Assembly: GCA_036897095.1 (NCBI GenBank)
Contig: JAYMSP010001420.1
Coordinates: 1-32,404 of the forward strand
Reading direction: 5' to 3'
DNA length: 32,404 nt
Source: Plantago elongata
Taxonomy: Eukaryota > Streptophyta > Magnoliopsida > Lamiales > Plantaginaceae
The translations under genes and the position numbers were made by a program. Shown here in pieces: positions 10,969 through 20,475 of the stretch. The notes below the pieces were generated by a model. That model searched no databases. It saw only the letters and a list, made by a program, of their open reading frames with translations, and had not been told where the DNA came from. Positions within the stretch are counted from its first letter, which is position 1. Every line of letters starts with the position of its first letter.

Positions 10969-13932
10969 TCAAGGCGTGGAGTACAATCTTCTAAGCATGA
11001 GCCAGTTTGCAGATAGGGGGTGTTCGGTGAAAATCAAATTGAAATTTTGCAAATTGATTGATAATGAGTGAAAGTAGATAATCTTGGTTGCTAGGCGGAA
11101 AGGAAGTCTAATGTCGCTGATTAGACATCTGCCACAACTGAAGAATGTCTCATGGTGAGTCAATCAGGCCACAGTGAAGAACACTGGTTATGGCATAAGA
11201 GAATGAGTCACTTGAATTTCGAAACTCTACAGAAACTTGCCAAGAAAGAGTCAGTGGTTGGATTACCTAAAACAACATTCAGAGAAGATGGTGTCTGCTC
11301 TACTTGTCTATTGGGGAAACAATCCAAAACCTCTTTTAAGTCCAAAACCAGACATTCATGTGTTAGACCACTACAACTATTTCACATTGATCTTTTTGAA
11401 TCATCTGTAACTAGTTATGGAGGTGAAAAGTATGGTCTAGTTGTTGAAGATGACTTCTCTAGGTTTACCAGGGTTGTCTTTCTGAAATAAAAATTTGATG
11501 CTAGGGTGGAGATAACAAATTAGCTGAACAAGCTTGATGTTATGAAAAATGACAAAGTATCTGCAATCAGAACAGACCATGGTACTGAATTTTTCAACTA
11601 GTACATAAAAGACTTTTGTACTTGCAAAAGTATACAACATCAACTATCTTCAATAAGGTCACCACAACAAAATGGTGTTGCTGAAAGGAAGAATAGGACC
11701 CATAAAGAAGCTGCAAGGACATTGCTAGCTGACACTAAAATAAGTTAAATTTATTGGGTTGAAGCTGTAAATACATCAAGCTACACTCATAACAGATGCT
11801 TGATAAACAAACACCATGACAAAACTCCTTATGAGCTTTTGGTTGGTAGACCCCCTAATATCAAACATCTGAAAGTGTTTGGTTGTAGATGTTTTGTTCT
11901 TAACAATGGGAAATAATATTTGAGAATATTTCAACCAAAGGCACACGAAGGTGTATTTCTTGGTTATTTTATGAAAAGCAAAGCGTAAAGAGTATACAAC
12001 CAGAGAACAAAGAAGATTGAAGAATAAGTTCATGTGGTATTTTATGAAGGAAGCCAGAAAATATCCCTTGACGAAAAACTCTCAAACAGTTTCAAAGAAC
12101 TTATGATTAAGGATTCTGAAGAAGAACCCTCAAAAGGAGAAACTCCGTCATTAATATTGAGGATGAGTCTGACTAAGAAAAGCATGATGTGCCTAGTAAC
12201 AACTAGATGACTCTTAGACATGATAAAGAATTTGATATGAGAATTTCAGAATTGGAGACTAATATTCATCGTAGAGACCTTTATGGAATAACCTTTCTGA
12301 AAGTCGTGTTCCAAAAATCTCTCAAACTGAACAAGTGTCTGATATTTACCGCCCATATAGTGTACAAAAATATCACTGATACTGAAGAAGTATCAAGTCA
12401 CAATCGTAGTGATTCACATTCATATCACATGGATAGTTACCCTACTAATTGAAAATCTATTAGGAAGTGGATTAGAGTCATCCTGCAGAGAATATGATTG
12501 GTCCCATTGATCAAGGTGTTAGAACTAAGAGAGCCATCGCTGAAAATGTTGATTCTCTCTTTGGATGTTTTATCTCAAACATTGAACATAAAACTATTGA
12601 AGATGCATTAAAGGATCAAGACTGGATCTCTACGAAGAGTTGATTAATTTGAGAGAAAGAAGGTCTGCAAACTAGTTTCATTTGTAGAAGGAATATCTGT
12701 TATTGAAACTAAATGGGTTTTCAGAAACAAAATGAATGAGTCTGGTGAAATAACAAGAAACAAGGATAGGTTGGTTGCCAAGGGATTTACCCAGATAGAG
12801 GGCTTAGACATTGATGAGTCATATGCACCAGTTGCAAGATTGGATGCAATAAGAATATTTCTAGCCTTTGCAGCTCATAATGAATGTAAAGTTCACCAAA
12901 TAGATGTCAAGAGTGCATTTCTGAATGGTGAACTTGCTGAGGAGGTCTATGTTGAACGACCACCAGGCTTCGAAGTTTCCTCAAAAAGTAGAATGGTCTA
13001 TAAGTTACAGAAAGCTCTATATGGATTGAAATAGGCTCCAAGAGCATGTCACGACACTTTGGCCAAATACCTTTTGGAAAGTGGTATTAAGAAAGGTGAA
13101 GTTGATAAAACTTAATTTACTTTAAATCATGAAGGAAAAGTACTTTAGTTCAAGTATATGATGATGATGTTATATTTCGATCTAAAGACAAGCAACTTTG
13201 TCATGATTTTGCAAATCTCATGAAAATCAAATTTGAGATGAGCATGATGGGAGAATTGAACTATTTCCTAGGATAGCAAGTCAAGCAACTCGATGATGGA
13301 ATATTCATTAGTCAAACAAAATATGCAAATGATATGCTTAACAAGTTCAATCTAAAGACTTCTGAAAAGAATTCTAAGATACCTATGAGCATAGGAACAT
13401 AAATGACTTATACTGAATCTGATAAGAGTGTTGAAGAACATAAGTATAAGAAGTTGATAGGTTCACTACTCTATCTTACTGCACGCAAACCTGATATTCA
13501 ACATGCAGTTGGTGTGTGTGCTCAGACAAATCCTATGCAATCGCACTACAACATTCTTATGAAGATATTGAGGTATGTTAAAGGTACTATAAAAGTTGGA
13601 CTATGATATCCTAAAGAAAGTGGATTGAGTTTGGTAGTAAGATGCTGACTATGCTGGATCAACGTTTGATAGGAAAAGTACTTCAGGAACTTGTCAGTTT
13701 CTGGGCACTAGACTTATCTCATGGTTTAGCAAGAAATAAAACTCAATTGATACTTCTACCATAGAGGCTGAATATATTGTTGTTGGTTGTTGTGCTATGC
13801 AAATACTATGTATACATCAACATCTCAGAGACTATGGACTCAATGAAAAGAAAACTCCCATTTTATGTGACAACACAAGTGCTATTGTGATTACCCAAAA
13901 TCCCTAGTTCCATGCTAGAACTAAACACATTT
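10969..13932 (+). pseudogene. Ty1/copia pol fragment: integrase, reverse transcriptase, partial RNase H
   Basis: The region opens with GVEYNLLSMSQFADRGCSV, the linker after copia protease. It goes on to the GAG-pre-integrase HHCC finger (LWHKRMSHLNF, then CSTCLLGKQ, 11190-11330). The integrase core keeps its D,D,E residues: HIDLFE (11385), RTDHGTEF (11570) and GVAERKNRT (11675). RT follows (12732-13034: [45 protein letters not shown]). The catalytic box reads VYDDDVIF near 13155, where copy 1 has VYIDDIIF. Stops (for example 11488, 11521, 11599, 11746, 13032) and frameshifts are scattered throughout. Gag and protease are absent at the 5' end. The 3' end is cut in RNase H, in the ARTKHI segment, where the satellite array begins at 13933. 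Confidence 0.92.
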
Positions 13933-16733
13933 TGGGAGTGGGATGCTCACACAATGGTTCAACTTCCTCGATCTACCATTCGAGTTAGAAACCCTTAGCT
14001 TATCCCCTTCTTTGGGAGTTGGATTTTCACGATGGTTCAATTTTCTCGATCTACCATTCGAGGTAGAAACCTTTAGCTTCTCCCCTTCTTTGGGAGTGGG
14101 ATTCTAATGATGGTTCAATTTCATCCATCTACCATTCGAGGTAGAAACATTTAGCTTCTCCCCTTCTTTGGAAATGGCATTCTCACAATGGTTCAATTTA
14201 CTCCATCTACCATTCGAGGTAGAAACCATTAGCTTATCCCCTTCTTTGAGAGTGAGATTCTCACGATGGTTCAATTTAGTCCATAAACAGTTCGAAGTAG
14301 AAACCCTCAGATTCTCCCCTTGTTTGGGTGTGAGATTCTCACGATGGTTCAATTTCCTCGATCTACCATTCGAGATATAAACCTTTAGCTTCTCTACTTC
14401 TTTTGGAGTGGGATTCTCTCACAATGGTTCAATTACTCGATCTACCATCAGAGTTAGAAACCTTTTGGCTTCTCCTCTTATTTAGGTATGACATTTTCAA
14501 AATGGTTCAATTTCCTCGATCTACCATTCAAGGTAGAAACCCTTAGCTTATCCCCTTCTTTGGGAGTGGAATTCTCACAATGGTTCAATTTCCTCGATCT
14601 AACATTCGAGGTAGAAACCCTTAGCTTCTCCCCTTCGTTGGGAGTGGTATTATAACGATGGTTTAATTTACTCCATCTACCATTTGAGGTAGAAACCTTT
14701 AGCTACTCCCCTTCTTTGAAAATGGTATTCTCACAATGGTTCAATATCCCCGATCTACCATTTGAGGTACAAACCCTTAGCTTATCTCTTTCTTTGGGAG
14801 AGGGATTCTCACGACGGTTCAATTTAGTCCATTAACCATTCGAGGTAGAAACCCTTAGATTCTCCGCTTGTTTGGTGTGGGATTCTCACGATGGTTCAAT
14901 TTCCTCGATCTACAATTCTAGGTAGGAACCTTTAGCTTCTCTCCTTCTTTGGGAGTGGGATTCTCACACAATAGTTCAATTTCCTTGATCTACTATTCGA
15001 GTTAGAAACCATTGGCTTCTCCCCTTATTTGGGAATGGCACTCTCACAAATGTTCAATTTCCTCGATCTACCATTCGAGGTAGAAACCCTTAGCTTCTCC
15101 CCTTCTTTGGGAGTGGTATTTTTCTCAGATGATTCAATTTAATCCATCTACCATTCGAGGTAGAAACCCTTAGCTTCTCCCCTTCTTTGGGAGTGGTATT
15201 CTATCGATGGTTCAATTTACTCCATCTACCATTCCAGGTAGAAACCTTTAGCTTCTCCCCTTCTTAGGAAATGGCATTCTCACAATGGTTCAATGTCCTC
15301 GATCTAACATTCGAGGTACAATCCCTTAGCTTATCTCCTTCTTTGGGAGTGAGATTCTCACGATGATTCAATTTAGTCCATTGACCGTTCGAGGTAGAAA
15401 CCATTAGATTCTCCATTTGTTTGGGTGTGAGATTCTCACGATGGTTCAATTTCCTCGATCTACCATTTGAGGTAGAAACTCTTAGCTTATCCCCTACTCT
15501 GGGAGTGGGATTCTCACGATGGTTCAATTTTCTTGATCTACCATTTGAGTTAGAAACCTTTGGCTTCTACCCTTATTTGGGAATGGCATTCTCACAAATG
15601 TTCAATTTCCTCGACCTACCATTCGAGGTAGATACCCTTAGCTTATCCCCTTCGTTGGGAGTGGGATTCACATGATTGTTCAATTTCCTCAATCTACAAT
15701 TCGAGGTAGAAACCCTTAGCTTCTCCACTTCTTTGGGAGTGGTATTCTAACGATGGTTCAATTTACTCCATGTACCATTCGAGGTAGGAACCTTTAGCTT
15801 CTCCCTTTCTTTGGAAATGGTATTCTCCCAACGGTTCAATTTCTTCAATCTACCATTCGAGGTAGAAACCCGTAGATTATCCCCTTCTTTGGGAGTGGGA
15901 TTGTCACAATGGTTCAAATTACTCTATCTACCATTGGTTGTTGAAAGCCTTAGCATTTCCCCTTGTTTGGGAGTGGGATTCTCACGATGGTTCAATTTCC
16001 TCGATCTACCATTTGTGGTAAAAACCCTTTGCTTATCCCCTTCTCTGAGAGTGGGATTCTCACGATGGTTCAATTTCCTTGATCTACCATTCGAGGTAGA
16101 AACCCTTCGCTTCTCCGCTTCATTGGGAGTTGTATTTCAACGATGGTTCAATTTACTCCATCTATCATTCGAGGTAGAAACCCTTAGCTTATCCCCTTCT
16201 TCAGGAGTGGGATACTCACGATGGTTCAATTTCCTCGACCTAATATTCAAGGTAGAAACCCTTAGCTTCTCCCCATCTTTGGGAGTGGGATTCTCACTAT
16301 AGTTCAATTTAGTCCATCTACTGTTCAAGGTAGAAACCCTTATCTTCTCCCCTGTTTTGGGAGTGAGATTCTCATGACGGTTCAATTTCCTCGATCTACC
16401 AATTGTAGTAGAAACCCTTAGCTTATCTGCTTCTTTGGGAGTGGAATTCCAACGATGGTTCAATTCCCTCGATCTACCATTCGAAGTAGAAACTTTTAGC
16501 TTCTCTCCTTCTTTTGGAGTTGGATTCTCACACAATGGTTCAATTTCCTTAATCTATCATTCGAGGTAGAAACCTTTAGCTTCTCCCTTCTTTGGGGGTT
16601 GGATTCTCACACAATGGTTCAATTTTCTCGATCTACAATCCGAGTTATAAACCTTTGGCTTCTCCCCTTATTTGGGTATGGAATTCTCACAATGGTTCAA
16701 TTTCCATGATCTACCATTCGAAGTGGAGTCCTT

Positions 16734-16889
16734 AGCTTCTCCCCTTCTTTGGAAGTGGTATTCTAACGATGGTTCAATTTACTCCATCTACAATTCGAGG
16801 GAGAAACCTATAGCTTCTCCCCTTCTTTGGAAGTGGTATTCTAACGATGGTTCAATTTACTCCATCTACAATTCGAGGTAGAAACCTAT
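16734..16889. repeat. Two nearly identical adjacent 78-bp monomers
   Basis: Units 16734-16811 and 16812-16889 differ at one base (GAGGGAGAAA against GAGGTAGAAA). Other neighbours in the array differ at many more sites. This is the mark of a recent single-unit duplication by slippage or unequal exchange. Confidence 0.85.
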
Positions 16890-17353
16890 AGCTTCTCCCC
16901 TTCTGTGGAAATGACATTCTCCCAATGGTTCAATTTTATCGATCTACAATTCGAGGTAGAAACCCTTAGCTTATCTCCTTCTTTGGGAGTGGGATTCTCA
17001 CGATGGTGCAATTGATTCAATCTACCATTCGAGGTTGAAACCCTTAGCTTCTCCCCTTGTTTGGGAGTGAGATTCTCACGATGGTTCAATTTCCTCGATC
17101 TACCATTTGAGGTAGAAACCCTTAGCTTATCCCCTTATCAGGAAGTGGGATTCTTACGATGGTTCAATTTTCTAGATCTACCATTCAAGTTAGAAACCTT
17201 TGGCTTCACCCCTTATTTGGGAATGGCATTCTCACAAATGTTCAATTTCCTCGATATACCATTCGAGGTAGAAATCCTTAGGTTATCCCCTTCTTTGGGA
17301 GTGGGATTCACATGATGGTTCAATTTTCTCGATGTACCATTCGAGGTAAAAAC

Positions 17354-17367
17354 CCGTAGCATATCCC
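17354..17367. repeat. Left target-site duplication of LINE 1
   Basis: CCGTAGCATATCCC lies directly before the poly(T) run. It matches CCGTAGATTATCCC at 27553-27566 on the far side of the element in 12 of 14 positions. Both copies have G in CCGTAG where most monomers have T (CCTTAG), which argues that they come from the same monomer. Confidence 0.6.
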
Positions 17368-17402
17368 TTTTTTTTTTTTTTAGGAAGAGAGCCTAAGCTC
17401 TT
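17368..17402 (-). other. LINE 1 poly(A) tail and 3'-terminal hairpin
   Basis: Fourteen T residues (17368-17381) are the poly(A) of the minus-strand element. Just inside lies AGAGC-CTAA-GCTCT (17388-17401), a 5-bp stem with a 4-base loop. The second LINE has the same hairpin with a 6-bp stem at 30202-30217. A 3' stem-loop next to poly(A) is known in plant L1 elements as a signal recognised by the element's RT; its role here is inferred. Confidence 0.7.
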
Positions 17403-17660
17403 GGATTATATATATATATAAGTTAATCATGACTGGTTGAAGGAACCCGCGTACATCAAAAGTTGCAAAATAATTACATCACACCAAAATACCCAACTAG
17501 CTAACCTAGCTATCATAGAAGCATCATTTACAAAATATACTAGATACTTGTAAGTCTGAGTCAAATTGAATGTGAGATACATGTCAAGAGTCTTGCAAGA
17601 GATCCCAAAAAATGAGTTCCATGCCACGATGTGTACATCAAAACAATGGAGCCAAAGGCC

Positions 17661-17775
17661 GTGCCAAGTGTTGTGCCAATTATCGTGCCAAGGGACGTGC
17701 CAGGGACTATGCCAAATACCGTGCCAAGGATCGTTCCAGCAGACAAAGAGTGTGCCTAGCAACGTGCCAGGGAGA
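17661..17775. repeat. 12-bp minisatellite (GTGCCAA core)
   Basis: GTGCC or a close variant occurs at 17661, 17673, 17685, 17697, 17709, 17721 and 17733, an exact 12-bp period, and again at 17752 and 17764. The region between the cores is variable. The equivalent part of LINE 2 (about 30430) has only one or two related words, so the expansion happened in this copy or its lineage. Confidence 0.85.
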
Positions 17776-18589
17776 ATGTCCACCATCATGTCAGCCGCCG
17801 TGCCAACTGTGAGTCTGCAGTCACACTGATCATCGACAAGGATTCCAAAAGCAGCAACAGACTTCAGTTTTTGGCTACAGTTGGAGACTACAGATGCCAT
17901 GATATACCAGGTGCTGCCATTTCTGTTCAGGTCTACACTACAGTTCAAATCTACAGCCCAAGGTTGCCGAGAAGATTCAGTTTGAAGATGTAGAGTGGAA
18001 CTGCAGTCTGCAGTTTGGACCTGCACTTCAGCATGGTTGTACAGTTCCTCATCCATGCCTATACCCTCGCCAAAGTGCTAAACAGATGCAATGCAGACTA
18101 AACGAGTATCAAAACCATCCTCTAGTAATCCCAAAAATGACCAAACTGATGGAACAAGAGGAACATAACTTGTAAGCCAATCTCTCTCAATACCAACAAC
18201 AATGCAGTAACTGATATACATATCCACCAATTTGTTGAATCTGTACAAAACCATCACAATCATGTACAAGACATCCTGCAAAATATTTCTCCTCATGTGT
18301 GTGCAGAAAAAGGTAAGTGTAAATCCTAGCAAAAGTGGAGAAGAGGGAAAGTGGATGCAAGGAAGTATAGAATATCTTTACTAGTGTGAGGGGAGGCAGG
18401 GGAACTCTCCTCATCAAATATAATGTCAATAACATGCCCTTTCTTGCGCCCCAAACACTCACAATTATGTATAAATGCAACAAATAGACTGCAGAAGGGT
18501 TATAGCCCCTCCAATCCCTAACCATTCTGCTGGAAATGCTCCTTCCCTCCCCTAGTGATCCACCCTTATTACACAAAAGACAATATAGC

Positions 18590-19210
18590 TCAGACTGAAG
18601 GGAACATGTGCAGTTTTGAGTGACTTATGAATGTTATAAAAACACAGCAGTACCCTTAGGATTACACTGCAAATTATAGGTACCCAGCATGCTTGACGAC
18701 ACATGCTGCATATTACAACTGTACTGCAGTCATGAAAAGAGACACAACAGACATGAGGAAATAAGCTGCTGTTTTGATGAAATGAGCTACAGTTTTGAGG
18801 GAATAAGCTGCAGTTTTGAGGAAAAACATTGCAGACATTCTGAAGACATACACTGCAGATTTGATGAAGTTCACTACAGTTTGCACACAGTTTGAAGACA
18901 TACATAGCTAAAGGTAGCAAACTGCAGTTTTGAAGGAAGACACTGCAAGCAATCTGAAAGCATACACTGCAGAATTGGGAAACAACCCTGCAGTTTGCAG
19001 AACCACTGCAGATTTGAAACAATACACTATAGGCAACCTAAAGTAGTACACTGCACATTGGAGAAAAGCTGAAGAAATGCACTGTATATTGAAGAAATGC
19101 ACTGTATATTGAAGAAATGCACTGCACATTGCAGAGTTGGAAAAATACCTTGCAATTTGCAAAACCACTGCAAATTTGAACCACTGCACTGCAGACAACA
19201 TGAACATACC
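18590..19210. repeat. CTGCAG-rich degenerate repeat tract in the LINE 3' UTR
   Basis: Short, irregular repeats built on CACTGCAG/ACTGCAGTTTTGA are present; I count about eight exact CTGCAG sites and many near matches in some 600 bp. LINE 2 has a related tract at 30600-31030 with CTGCAGTGGCC words. Within this tract, 19071-19130 is a 20-bp unit (GAAGAAATGCACTGTATATT) repeated three times, the last copy with changes. Confidence 0.75.
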
Positions 19211-19980
19211 AGTTTTTTGGGTCTTTTTTCCTTCTGTTTTTGACCTCTTCTGAACTATATATTCCTTTTTTCCAGTTCTTTACATCTTGGTTTTCTGTTT
19301 TAAACTGTATTATTATTTTTTTGCAGTCTCCTTCCCTTTTCTATTTTCTACTCCACCTCCTCAACTCCAAAGGCTCTAAAACAATGTAGTATGAATGTGA
19401 AAAGTAAGTCCATTCAACATTAGGCCATGAGCAGTTAAAAACTGTGTGAAGAAGGAGGAGTGTAATGGATTCTACCAAGATGGAAGGTGAGTAAAATGGG
19501 AAATAGCAGTGGCCAGTGAAGTGAGTTGAAGGAAGGGGGAGAGATACCCTTCTGTGCTCAAGATCATACCAAAAATTTCTACAAAGTTCAACTTGTGATC
19601 CCACAAAGAATAAATGCAAGTCAAGGCAAACCAGATTGATAGAGTCTCTCCAAACTCTATCAAATCTAGTGATCAGAAATATGTAGACCCTCCCTTCCCA
19701 TAGAATAGTGGCATGAGCCTTACAGATGATAAGACAGATGCAATATACCTGACTTTGCACAGTAGGCTGAAACAATTCCCAAACCTCTGGGTAGCATTTT
19801 TTCACTCCAAATATTGCCCACAAAGCATCTTGTGTGCCCCAGTAAGTGAAAATGCCATCTAATTTGGTCCTCAGTGAGATCTCATCTGCACAGTTAGTTT
19901 CAAAACACAGACACAAATAATACCAAGTAACACCATTTCCCAAAAAATACCAAACCATCAATAGAAGAAAAGTGAAGAAG

Positions 19981-20475
19981 TTACCCATTTACTCTTCTGA
20001 TGTATGCTAGTCCAGACTTATCACCATAAACCAATTGCCTCACTTTCACAGGGAGATTTGTAGGGGAATAAACACATGTTCTCCTCTCCTTTAGGGCTTC
20101 TGAGGCTAGACAATCTGCGACATCATTAGCCTCTCTGTATGTATGGGAAAACCTAACCTCAAGACCCCTGCAACGATAGTTGATTTTGGATAACACTGCA
20201 TTTATCCTCCAATTCCAATTCTGTTGAGGCTTCAGAATGAGCTGGATGGCTAGTTGGGAGTTTGATTCCACAATCACTTTTGCAATATTCATCCCATGGC
20301 TGAGCTGCAATCCCTGCCATATCCCCATCAACTCAGATATGATGACTGAGCAAGCACCAATGTAGAACTGAAATCCTTTGATTATGGTACCATTCACATC
20401 TCTGATAACACTCCATGCAGCTCCTCTACCAGTGCTGCTTTGAAATCACTGTTAATTTTCATCCACTGACTTGGA
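19981..20475 (-). pseudogene. LINE 1 RNase H domain (C-terminus of the pol ORF)
   Basis: The domain would degrade the RNA strand of the RNA-DNA hybrid. Reading the minus strand, WMKINSD opens the domain at about 20465, a frameshift follows near 20435, and the frame then runs from STGRGAAWSVIRDVNG to the stop at 19981. The Glu of SELMGIWQGL and the late Asp of REANDVADCLA are kept. The usual ESDSQLA is ESNSQLA, so a catalytic Asp has become Asn; LINE 2 keeps Asp here. The tail YGDKSGLAYIRR matches YGDKSGLADFRK of LINE 2. Confidence 0.85.

Larger units (their letters stand above)
13933..17367. repeat. 78-bp satellite array, left block (about 44 monomers)
   Basis: Head-to-tail monomers of 78 bp are present. 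Landmarks in each are TTCTCACGATGGTTCAATTT, CTCGATCTACCATTCGAGG, TAGAAACCCTTAGCTT and CCCCTTCTTTGGGAGTGGGA. By eye neighbouring monomers differ at roughly 10-20% of sites. Some monomers carry an extra CA (TCTCACACAATGG). A variant monomer (TTTGGCTTCTCCCCTTATTTGGG, then ATGGCATTCTCACAA) recurs at 14466, 15013, 15561, 16656 and 17201, that is every 7 or 14 monomers. Because 78 is a multiple of three, long open frames appear on both strands by periodicity. The left end abuts truncated copia pol at 13932; the right end is split by the LINE at 17368. Confidence 0.95.
17382..19980 (-). other. LINE 1 3' UTR
   Basis: This is the stretch between the RNase H stop (19981-19983) and the poly(A). The last 250 bp (17382-17640) match the end of LINE 2 (30196-30440) at roughly 85% by eye. 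A T-rich block (19210-19350) also matches 31050-31200. The rest has diverged or been rearranged. It holds a TA microsatellite (17407-17421), a 12-bp minisatellite, a CTGCAG-rich tract and a 20-bp triplication. Open frames on the minus strand here (for example 19341-19988 and 17427-18056) have no recognisable domain and no matching frame in LINE 2, so I do not call them genes. Confidence 0.7.

Noticed and set aside
10960..11000. A tRNA primer-binding site after the LTR-like region
   Set aside because: No TGGTATCAGAGC-like sequence is present; pol linker coding follows at once.
15811..16302. 163-codon plus-strand and overlapping 132-codon minus-strand frames in the array
   Set aside because: Both are periodic 26-residue translations of the satellite; no start context or domain, and the frames break at indel monomers.
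13933..17367. Repeat array as a CRISPR array
   Set aside because: Repeats are contiguous 78-bp units with no unique spacers, in plant nuclear DNA between retroelements.
17427..18056. 209-codon minus-strand frame in the LINE 1 3' UTR
   Set aside because: Low-complexity GTxx/HxxW repeats come from the 12-bp minisatellite; not shared with LINE 2.
19341..19988. 215-codon minus-strand frame after RNase H
   Set aside because: Hydrophobic, no domain, follows the conserved end of the LINE polyprotein; the matching part of LINE 2 is not open.
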